Shown here one piece after another: positions 57,981-64,000 of a stretch of 64,000 nucleotides of DNA (position 1 is its first letter; each line of letters opens with the position of its first letter). This DNA is from JAAYJM01 sp964498585 (GTDB lineage: Bacteria > Bacteroidota > Ignavibacteria > Kapaibacteriales > UBA2268). Made by a program: the position numbers and the translations under genes. The stretch is taken from the NCBI GenBank assembly GCA_964498585.1, contig CAZCHH010000003.1:38241-102240 (forward strand), written 5' to 3'. The notes beneath the pieces were generated by a model, which worked only from the letters and a program-made list of their open reading frames with translations, was not told the origin of the DNA and did not search any database.

Positions 57981-58286
57981 ATGCAAAATACATTTTCAAA
58001 TAATTTTATTGATATTTCAATTTTATCTAAATCCGCAAAGGTGGAATTATTAAATTATTATGAATACTTATTGTTTAGACATAAAACTAAGAATAATACT
58101 AAAGTTAACGAGTTAGTTAAACAAATTATATCAAAAGAAAATGAAACTAGCTCACTTAATGAAAATATGACAAAAAAAGAGTTTCTAGATTTTCTTAAAA
58201 AAGGGTTTACAATTTCTGAAGATGAATTAAACAAAATTGAAGATACTCAAAAAGAAATTAATCAATGGAAAATAGAAGCATTTTAA
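57981..58286 (+). CDS. Antitoxin paired with PIN toxin
   Basis: 101 residues. SAKVELLNYYEYLLFRHK resembles the N-terminus of DUF2281 antitoxins, and the tail from MTKKEFLDFLKKGFTISEDE ends in an amphipathic helix. It overlaps the VapC gene by 22 bp. Probably DNA-binding and toxin-neutralising. Confidence 0.7.
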   Translation: MQNTFSNNFIDISILSKSAKVELLNYYEYLLFRHKTKNNTKVNELVKQIISKENETSSLNENMTKKEFLDFLKKGFTISEDELNKIEDTQKEINQWKIEAF

Positions 58287-58660
58287 TTGATACATCAATA
58301 ATTATAGATTATATTCGAGCTAAACAAAAAGAAAATTCTTTGTTATATAAGTTATTTAAAGACGATTACGAAATTTTCATATCTGCTATTACTACTTTTG
58401 AAATATACAATGGTGTTAATCCTAATAATTTGAAATTAATAGAAATAATTTTTAATAAACTACATTCAATAAGTTTCAATAATGATATAGCAAAATATTC
58501 AAGTGTTATTTATAATGATTTAAAATCAAATAATAAAATTATTGAAATACGAGATATTTTTATTGCTGCAACAGCAATATATAAAAGTTTACCTTTAGCA
58601 ACCACAAATAGAAAACATTTTAATAGAATTGAGAGTTTGTTAATATTTGAAGAAAAGTAA
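58265..58660 (+). CDS. VapC-like PIN-domain toxin
   Basis: 131 residues. D9 (LIDTSIIIDYI), E46 (TTFEIYNG), D97 (EIRDIFIAATA) and the TTNRKHFNRI motif complete a PIN RNase site. Not closely similar to the PIN protein at 57465. Overlaps its antitoxin. Confidence 0.9.
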   Translation: MENRSILIDTSIIIDYIRAKQKENSLLYKLFKDDYEIFISAITTFEIYNGVNPNNLKLIEIIFNKLHSISFNNDIAKYSSVIYNDLKSNNKIIEIRDIFIAATAIYKSLPLATTNRKHFNRIESLLIFEEK

Positions 58661-58786
58661 AAAAATTGACTGCCATCAGCCATAAACCAATAACCAATTA
58701 TTAATGATTAATGATAGCCAAAAACTATAAACCATAAACCGACAACTGAAAACCAAAATCACAATATCTTAATCAAAACAAGTTTA
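58661..58786. repeat. Spacer of degenerate 7-mers
   Basis: GCCATCAGCCATAAACC start, ACCAATA/ACCATAA and GATTAAT words, ending about 35 bp before the next ATG in non-repeat sequence. Confidence 0.7.
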
Positions 58787-59047
58787 ATGATGAAAGAAAC
58801 ATTCGAAATAGATGGAATATATGAAAATGGAACATTAAAAATAATGAATCCATTGCCAACAGATATTAATTATTTTGTAAAAATTAAATTTTATAAACCT
58901 TTTGAACGCATTGAACAAAATAACACAATAAAAGAACTCAATATACAATCTGAAAGAGTGAATATGCAGGATTATTTAAAAGCATCTGAAAGTAGTATGG
59001 ATTTTTGGGATAATGATATTGATAATTTAGTATGGAATAATGTTTAA
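58787..59047 (+). CDS. Antitoxin of MazF-like toxin
   Basis: 86 residues, ATGATG start. IDGIYENGTLKIMNPLP resembles the DUF104/AF2212 type of antitoxin strand, followed by a flexible acidic tail (MDFWDNDIDNLVWNNV). Overlaps mazF-like gene by 8 bp. Confidence 0.72.
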   Translation: MMKETFEIDGIYENGTLKIMNPLPTDINYFVKIKFYKPFERIEQNNTIKELNIQSERVNMQDYLKASESSMDFWDNDIDNLVWNNV

Positions 59048-59402
59048 GCAAGGCGATATAATAATTATACCTATTCCTTTTACAGATTTAACATCAACAA
59101 AGAAAAGACCGGCTATTGTTATTTCAAGGAATGAATATAATAATATTACTGATGATATTATAGTTATGGCAATTACTTCTAATATTTCTATGAAAGAGTA
59201 TTGTATTAATCTGAATTCAAAGGATTTAATAAGCGGATTTTTATTAGCTGATTCACAAATAAGAGCGGATAAGATTTATACAATTTCTAAAACGATTGTT
59301 ATTAAGAAATTAGGTTCAGTGAAAAATTACATCATTGATTCAATAAAAAATTGCATAACAAATTTATTTGATGTCAGCCATCAGCCAATTATTAATTATT
59401 AA
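59040..59402 (+). CDS. MazF/PemK-family toxin
   Basis: 120 residues. GDIIIIPIPFTD and TKKRPAIVISRNEY are the MazF opening, with ADSQIRADKIYTISKT in the second half; an mRNA interferase is expected. The last ten residues (DVSHQPIINY) are encoded by spacer repeat sequence (CAGCCATCAGCC, then TTATTAA units), so the gene has run into the repeat. Confidence 0.9.
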   Translation: MFKQGDIIIIPIPFTDLTSTKKRPAIVISRNEYNNITDDIIVMAITSNISMKEYCINLNSKDLISGFLLADSQIRADKIYTISKTIVIKKLGSVKNYIIDSIKNCITNLFDVSHQPIINY

Positions 59403-59526
59403 TTGTTAATGATAAAAAAAACCATAAACCAATAACCGAAAACTTATAGCCGAAAGCCGACTGCTGATAGCTAAAAGCTTAAAACCATAAACCATAAACT
59501 GAAAACTATAAACCATAAACTGAAAT
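59403..59526. repeat. Spacer of degenerate 7-mers
   Basis: ACCATAA, ACCGAAA, GCCGACT and ACTGAAA words run without a break into the ORF6N gene start. Confidence 0.75.
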
Positions 59527-60081
59527 ATGGAAATCATCAAATTTGAAGATGTAGAAAGCAAAGTTTTCACTATTCGCAATGAGCAAGTTATTTTGGATAG
59601 TGATATTGCTTTACTTTATGGTGTTGAAACCAAACGCATTAATGAAGCAGTTGGGAATAATCCAGAAAAGTTTCCTGAAGGGTATGTTTTCCAACTTGAA
59701 ACAAATGAATGGGAATCTTTAAAGTCGAAAATTTCGACCTTAAAGAATCTTGGAAGAGGACAACATAAAAAATATCTACCATTTGCTTTTACAGAAAAGG
59801 GGCTGTATATGCTTGCTACTATACTGAAAAGTCCTCAGGCAACAGCGACTACAATTTCAATTATTGAAACATTTTCCAAAATAAGAGAACTTGGTAGAAA
59901 TATCAGAACTTTATCGGAAATACAAGCTGAAGAAGAAAAGCACCCTTTAATGAAACGAAGTGGAGAATTAATTACTGATATATTTGATAGCGACCTAGCT
60001 TTAAGCGGCACTGAAACTACTATTGAAATCAATTTTGCAATTTTAAAATTAAAGCACACTGTTAAAAAAGAGAAGAAATAA
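59527..60081 (+). CDS. ORF6N-domain protein
   Basis: 184 residues. ORF6N domain at about 8-95: FTIRNEQVILDSDIALLYGV, KRINEAVGNNPEKFP, FQLETNEW and FAFTEKGLYMLATILKS. Such DNA-binding domains come from phage antirepressors. The C-terminal helix is charged. It is the only module in the array without an adjacent partner gene. Confidence 0.88.
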   Translation: MEIIKFEDVESKVFTIRNEQVILDSDIALLYGVETKRINEAVGNNPEKFPEGYVFQLETNEWESLKSKISTLKNLGRGQHKKYLPFAFTEKGLYMLATILKSPQATATTISIIETFSKIRELGRNIRTLSEIQAEEEKHPLMKRSGELITDIFDSDLALSGTETTIEINFAILKLKHTVKKEKK

Positions 60082-60243
60082 ATAACTGTTGGTAGTCGGT
60101 GGTCAGTTTTCGGTAGTCAGCAAGAATTCACTAATAACTAATGGCTAATGATTAATGATTAATGATAGCCAAAAACAATAAACCATAAACCTTAAACCAT
60201 AAACCATAAACCGATAACCGACAATTTGCTTACAAAAAAAATT
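60082..60243. repeat. Spacer of degenerate 7-mers
   Basis: GTAGTCGGTGGTCAG, CTAATGA/TTAATGA and ACCATAA/ACCGATA words, then a short unique stretch before the next ATG. Confidence 0.75.
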
Positions 60244-60510
60244 ATGCCAACAATATCACTTTTTTACGGAATACTTGTCAGGATGCACCTTGGATTGATG
60301 GAGCATAATCCTCCACATATTCATGTGTTCTATCAGGATTATTCTGCAATAGTTGATATTAAAAATATTGAATTTATAGAAGGAAATTTTCCTAATAAAC
60401 AAAAACGCTTAGTTCTTGCATGGATTGAACTACATCAGGATGATTTATTAAAGAACTGGGAATTAGCTCAAAATGGTGAAATTCCTTTTAAAATAGAACC
60501 TTTAAGGTGA
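60244..60510 (+). CDS. DUF4160-family protein
   Basis: 88 residues from ATG 60244 (upstream TTG rejected). MPTISLFYGILVRM and NPPHIHVFYQDYSAIVDI are the DUF4160 signature. These proteins are usually encoded with a DUF2442 partner, as here (3-bp gap), in type II toxin-antitoxin-like pairs of unproven activity. Confidence 0.87.
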   Translation: MPTISLFYGILVRMHLGLMEHNPPHIHVFYQDYSAIVDIKNIEFIEGNFPNKQKRLVLAWIELHQDDLLKNWELAQNGEIPFKIEPLR

Positions 60511-60513
60511 TTT

Positions 60514-60759
60514 ATGATTGCAGTTACAAAAGTTCAACCTTTAGATGATTATAAGTTGCTTTTAAAGTTTAGCAATTCAGAACAAAAAGTATTTGATATG
60601 AGTTCTTATCTCAATCATGGGATTTTTAAAGAATTAAAAGATAAAAAAGTCTTTAATTCGGTAAGAATATCTTTCGATTCAATTGAGTGGAATAATGGTG
60701 CTGATTTATGCCCTGATGTTTTATACGAAAAAAGCAAAAAGTTTGATGAGGTGAAATAA
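60514..60759 (+). CDS. DUF2442-family protein
   Basis: 81 residues. VTKVQPLDDYKLLLKFSN, EQKVFDMSSYL and SFDSIEWNNGADLCPDVLYE are the DUF2442 pattern. AAGGTG lies 5 bp before the ATG. Probable partner of the DUF4160 protein; which one is toxic is not known. Confidence 0.87.
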   Translation: MIAVTKVQPLDDYKLLLKFSNSEQKVFDMSSYLNHGIFKELKDKKVFNSVRISFDSIEWNNGADLCPDVLYEKSKKFDEVK

Positions 60760-61211
60760 GTTTTTTCTACGCAGTCAGCCGTCAGCAATTATCAATTATC
60801 AATTATTAATTGTTAATTGTTAATTGTTAATTGTTAATGAGAATTATTAACCAATGACCAATGACCCAAAAAGAGAGCATTCAACAGTTAGTAATCAGTT
60901 TAAAACCTTAAACCATAAACCGAAAACCGACAGCCGACAACTGAAAAATACAACCACACAAATTCCTTTGCATAGTATTAAAAAAAGTATTAATTTTACC
61001 AACGTTTCTATGGCAGAATCAGAGAAACACTACAAAATATTCAATTTAGCCCGTAGGTTATTTATGTAACTGAAAGGGCAGTGCATTAAATAGGGGATAG
61101 GTTCCGGGGGCTGGTTAGAAATTCAGAGTAAATCAGTGTTATTAATCAGTGTCATTAGTGGAGAAAGGAAATCCAAAAATATACACAAATCCTTCACAAA
61201 TAAATAATACA
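60760..61211. repeat. Long composite spacer, near-copy of 62635-63164
   Basis: TTAATTG units, then a unique-looking block (AAAGAGAGCATTCAACAG onward), ACCATAA/ACCGACA words, one ~170-bp repeat with its hairpin (61044-61087) and the second repeat ending at about 61205, just before the RelB-B ATG. The stretch from about 60800 to 61085 is almost the same as 62680-62955. No gene seen. Confidence 0.8.
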
Positions 61212-61472
61212 ATGGAAAATACAATAAATATAGCTGAAAATGAAAATACTCTATTTCTTTCAATAGAAAAAGAAAAAATAAATTATGATGTAATTGAGCA
61301 GGTTCATTCTATTTTGTCAAATAAATATATTAAAAAAGTTCAAATTCCAGTAGTTGATGACGAAGAGCAGGCAGAAATTGAAGCAATACTTGATGCTATG
61401 ACTGAAGATGACAAGGAAATAGTTGAAACACATCATATGTTAGTTGAAGGTGAATTTTATCAAAGAATTTGA
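61212..61472 (+). CDS. RelB-like antitoxin, copy B
   Basis: 86 residues from ATG 61212. The first ~70 codons nearly match copy A, including AEIEAILDAMTEDDKEIV; the tail ETHHMLVEGEFYQRI is unrelated to copy A. Overlaps the toxin by at least 23 bp. Confidence 0.7.
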   Translation: MENTINIAENENTLFLSIEKEKINYDVIEQVHSILSNKYIKKVQIPVVDDEEQAEIEAILDAMTEDDKEIVETHHMLVEGEFYQRI

Positions 61473-61770
61473 CAACATAATTACTGAAGATAGTTTCATT
61501 ATTTCAATTAGATTTAATAGACAATCCAAAAAGTTTATATTACAACATAAATCAGTTTTTGATATTGATAGAGTTTACAGATTGATTATTAATTCTGTTA
61601 AAAAGCTAAACAATCAGGATATTAATATTGATATAAAAGAATTAAAAGGCAAATTTCAAGGGCTTTACAGAATAAGAAAAGGTGATTTAAGAATTATTTT
61701 CAGATACTACAAAGGTGAAATCCATATAGTAAATATAGAAAAGATTGATTTCCGAGGCGATGTTTATTAG
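61450..61770 (+). CDS. RelE/ParE-family toxin, copy B
   Basis: About 106 residues. The C-terminal IKELKGKFQGLYRIRKGDLR to RGDVY is nearly the same as copy A; the N-terminal half (IITEDSFIISIRFNRQSKKF) is different. There is no ATG where copy A starts. GTG 61450 (used here) or TTG 61444 are the only in-frame options upstream, both inside the antitoxin gene, so translation may be weak or coupled. Confidence 0.78.
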   Translation: MNFIKEFDNIITEDSFIISIRFNRQSKKFILQHKSVFDIDRVYRLIINSVKKLNNQDINIDIKELKGKFQGLYRIRKGDLRIIFRYYKGEIHIVNIEKIDFRGDVY

Positions 61771-61885
61771 CCGTCAGCTGTCAGCTATTGGCTTTTAATG
61801 AGTGAAATCAGTGTCTTAATCAGTGTTTTCAGTGGAGAAAGATAAATCGACAAATCCACAAATCCTACACAAACAAAATTTTAAA
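61771..61885. repeat. Spacer with second repeat
   Basis: Starts CCGTCAGCTGTCAGCTATTG as after copy A, then the TCAGTGTTTTCAGTGGAGAA repeat ending about 10 bp before the next ATG. Confidence 0.72.
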
Positions 61886-62182
61886 ATGAGATTAAATGAT
61901 ATTCAAATAAAAAAAATTGTTAATCTTGCAAAAGAGAATTTTGGAGATGATATCAAACTGTTTTTATTTGGGAGTAGAGCAAATGATAGTTTAAAAGGTG
62001 GAGACATTGACTTAATGCTTGAAACTAATGAACATATTGATATGAAAATCAAAATTGAGTTTTTAAGTAAAATTTTTAAATATATTACTGAAAGGAAAAT
62101 CGATTTAATTATTTTTGATAGAACTTCAATAAAAAGTGAAATATACAAAATTGCTAAAAAAGATGGAATTGCTATATGCTAA
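61886..62182 (+). CDS. MNT-type nucleotidyltransferase antitoxin (MntA-like)
   Basis: 98 residues from ATG 61886. Motif LFLFGSRAN...GGDIDLML gives GS-x9-D-x-D, the minimal nucleotidyltransferase site; KIDLIIFD supplies the third acid. In MntA-HepT pairs this enzyme adds AMP to a Tyr of the HEPN toxin and silences it. Overlaps the HEPN gene by 7 bp. Confidence 0.88.
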   Translation: MRLNDIQIKKIVNLAKENFGDDIKLFLFGSRANDSLKGGDIDLMLETNEHIDMKIKIEFLSKIFKYITERKIDLIIFDRTSIKSEIYKIAKKDGIAIC

Positions 62183-62634
62183 ACAGTATGATTGAAACAG
62201 CATTTCTACACCTTAACCGTGCAAATATTTTATTAGAACAAATTAAAAAATTCAGTTTAGATGATTCCATAAATGAAGATGATGAAAAGATTAAAACTAT
62301 TGATGCTTTTATTTTTCGTTATACAAAGCTTCAGGATTTTGTAAGTGATAAACTTTTTAAGAGATTATTAGCTGCGATGGGAGAATATAAAAGTAATATG
62401 TCTTTTATTGATGTATTAGATAAACTTGAAAAATTAGAAATAATATCAAATTCCGATAACTGGATAAATTTTAGACAATTAAGAAATCAATTAACACACG
62501 AATACCAAGATAATATTTCTGATATTATTGATGGAATTAATTTAGCTATTGACTATTTTGAAGTTCTAAAAAATGATTTGTATAGTATTAAAGAATATAT
62601 TAATAACAAAAGATTGATTGATGGTCAATTTTAA
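62176..62634 (+). CDS. HEPN-domain toxin (HepT-like)
   Basis: 152 residues, all-helical. The RNase motif is RNQLTHEY (R-x4-H-x-Y), with the Tyr that the partner MNT protein would AMPylate. RYTKLQDFVSDKLFKRLL is a typical HEPN helix. Predicted RNase. Confidence 0.87.
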   Translation: MLNSMIETAFLHLNRANILLEQIKKFSLDDSINEDDEKIKTIDAFIFRYTKLQDFVSDKLFKRLLAAMGEYKSNMSFIDVLDKLEKLEIISNSDNWINFRQLRNQLTHEYQDNISDIIDGINLAIDYFEVLKNDLYSIKEYINNKRLIDGQF

Positions 62635-63164
62635 ACAGGGGATAGTTTGCAGCCAACAGCCAGAAAACCAATTATTAATTATTAATTGTTAATTATTAAT
62701 TGTTAATTGTTAATGAGAATTATTAACCAATGACCCAAAAAGAGAGCATTCAACAGTTAGTAATCAGTTTAAAACCTTAAACCATAAACCGATAACCGAC
62801 AGCCGACAACTGAAAAATACAACCACACAAAATTTCTTTGCATAGTATTAAAAAAAGTATTAATTTTACCAACGTTTCAAAGACGTAATTAGAGAAACAA
62901 ACAAAATATTCAATTTAGCCCCTAGGTTATTTATGTAACTGAAAGGGCTGTGCATTAAATAGCTGTCAGCTAACATCCATCAGCAATCGGCTTTTAATCA
63001 GTGAAATCAGTGTTCTTCATCAGTGTCTTCAGTGGAAATATCTTCATCCACAGAACACACTGAAAAAGCACACAGAAAACACAGAGATGCCGACAACCGA
63101 TAACTGACAACCAACAACCATTGATAATTAATCAATTTAAATATTTAACTCGAAAATATTAAAA
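62635..63164. repeat. Long composite spacer, near-copy of 60760-61211
   Basis: AACAGCCAGAAAACC, TTATTAA/TTGTTAA units, the same AAAGAGAGCATTCAACAG block, ACCATAA words, one ~170-bp repeat (hairpin 62913-62956, with a CCCCTAGG variant), the CAGTGTTCTTCATCAGTGTC repeat (about 63000-63090) and ACCGATA/ACTGACA words. No gene seen. Confidence 0.8.
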
Positions 63165-63473
63165 ATGTTGCGAAATATAGAAAAAGTAAGGTTAAATAAT
63201 TCTCAAATTGATGCAATATTAAATTCAATAACAGGCATCTGTGATGAAGCATATATTTTTGGTTCTCGAACAGAATTAGATAAAAAAGGCGGCGACATTG
63301 ACTTATTGGTTTTCTCTAAAAGTAACGCATATAATTTATCCAAAACCATCAGAAGAAATTACTTCAAACTATATGAAGAAAAAATTGATGTAGTTGTATT
63401 TGACAAAACTCAACTTTCTGATTTACAAAGAACTTTTTTGAATACAATTAATTTAGTGAAAATTTATGAGTAA
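63165..63473 (+). CDS. MNT-type nucleotidyltransferase antitoxin, second pair
   Basis: 102 residues. YIFGSRTELDKKGGDIDLL gives GS-x9-D-x-D, and KIDVVVFD the third acid. Only distantly similar to the protein at 61886. Overlaps the HEPN gene by 8 bp. Confidence 0.87.
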   Translation: MLRNIEKVRLNNSQIDAILNSITGICDEAYIFGSRTELDKKGGDIDLLVFSKSNAYNLSKTIRRNYFKLYEEKIDVVVFDKTQLSDLQRTFLNTINLVKIYE

Positions 63474-63918
63474 TGATTTAAAAATAATTGCTAATAATAT
63501 TTATAAAAAAGTTATTAAAACTATTACTCTTGTGAATGCATCACTTGAAAATTTAGAACCATACAATTCTGAAATTGAGTATTCACCTGTAGAAAGTATG
63601 CCTTATGATGCATTATCAGGTCGTTTTATTCGGAGTGTAGAAATGTGCACCAAATTTTTTAGGATTTATGAGAGAATAATTCTTGGTGATAGTTCAGATA
63701 CATACAGACAACTTCTTAACAATATGTGTAAAATACAATTAATAAGTTCTGTTGATTTATGGATTGATATGAAAGATGTACGCAATAGAATTGTTCATTA
63801 CTATTTACCCGAAGAAACAAAACAAATATTTGATGATATAATGACGATTTATTCTTCTGAACTCAATTGGCTGCTTCAGAAATTAATTGATATTAAATTA
63901 TTAATTATTAATTATTAA
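63466..63918 (+). CDS. HEPN-domain toxin, second pair
   Basis: 150 residues. RNRIVHYYLPEE has the R-x4-H-x-Y motif. Helical throughout. The last residues (LLIINY and stop) are encoded by the TTATTAA repeat that follows, as in the MazF-like gene. Confidence 0.85.
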   Translation: MSNDLKIIANNIYKKVIKTITLVNASLENLEPYNSEIEYSPVESMPYDALSGRFIRSVEMCTKFFRIYERIILGDSSDTYRQLLNNMCKIQLISSVDLWIDMKDVRNRIVHYYLPEETKQIFDDIMTIYSSELNWLLQKLIDIKLLIINY

Positions 63919-64000
63919 TTATTAATTATTAATTGTTAATTATTAATTGTTAATTGTTAATTATTAATTATTAATGATAAGTGATTAATGGGTTATTGGG
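63919..64000. repeat. Tandem TTATTAA/TTGTTAA units at the window edge
   Basis: Continues the 7-mer repeats to the end of the window; the array probably goes on beyond it. Confidence 0.75.

Noticed and set aside
60854..61069. A 71-codon plus-strand frame ending FNLARRLFM
   Set aside because: It consists entirely of spacer repeat words and the hairpin repeat.
55261..63164. Integron attC sites or a CRISPR array in the repeat-rich array
   Set aside because: No integrase gene, no paired RYYYAAC/GTTRRRY cores placed consistently, and repeats are not evenly spaced with unique spacers of one length.
1..64000. tRNA, rRNA or riboswitch genes
   Set aside because: No T-loop GGTTCRA-type sequence with flanking cloverleaf arms, rRNA segment or recognisable riboswitch core was found by eye; a covariance search would be decisive.

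Overview
The window is low-GC, AT-rich DNA from a Gram-negative member of the Bacteroidota/Ignavibacteriota/Kapabacteria-like (FCB) group. Three secreted proteins end in type IX secretion (Por) C-terminal sorting domains, there are TonB-dependent and OmpA-type outer-membrane proteins, lipoproteins with lipoboxes, and few strong Shine-Dalgarno sites. The exact lineage is inferred from these traits and not proven.

Layout. 0-8.3 kb: a giant multi-PAS hybrid histidine kinase and a GT4 glycosyltransferase. 8.3-13.1 kb: a small inverted-repeat element, a decayed gene, and a pair made of a Cys-rich secreted protein and a T9SS-sorted Asp-box propeller. 13.6-15.9 kb: tyrS-mnmA. 16.4-19.5 kb: a six-gene accessory operon whose first three genes look like a toxin-antitoxin-SecB-like chaperone (TAC) module, followed by a lipoprotein, a J-domain-like protein and a HIRAN protein. 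19.6-29.9 kb: ribF, a lipoprotein, truB, rbfA, a DNA methyltransferase with a nuclease-like C-terminal domain, tgt (lacking its zinc cysteines), yajC, recN and an orphan ABC ATPase. 30-41.5 kb: a TonB receptor, an AbgT transporter, a broken lipoprotein gene, buk/ptb, a TauE/SafE permease, a small FtsL-like protein, asnS and a Wzz-type protein. 41.6-55.2 kb: a CoA-disulfide reductase-rhodanese protein, an OmpA lipoprotein, serC, a PIF1-like helicase, Hsp20, a second Cys-rich/propeller pair (the small gene carries a one-base frameshift in its signal peptide), a MerR regulator, rsmD and an M1 peptidase with a sorting domain.

55.2-64 kb is a dense accessory array. Ten modules lie on the + strand, nearly all two-gene toxin-antitoxin type: DUF433/DUF5615, two RelBE-like, two VapBC, MazEF-like, ORF6N, DUF4160/DUF2442 and two MNT/HEPN. 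They are separated by degenerate 7-mer repeats, a ~170-bp repeat with a conserved hairpin, and a second repeat that ends just before start codons. The two RelBE copies are mosaics: nearly identical ends around an unrelated middle.

Most other intergenic gaps hold palindromic repeat families: a 33-bp GATGACT hairpin, an ~80-bp imperfect palindrome, a CTTCCCAAGTT hairpin that also serves as terminator, and two shorter families. No tRNA, rRNA, CRISPR array, transposase or integrase gene was recognised.
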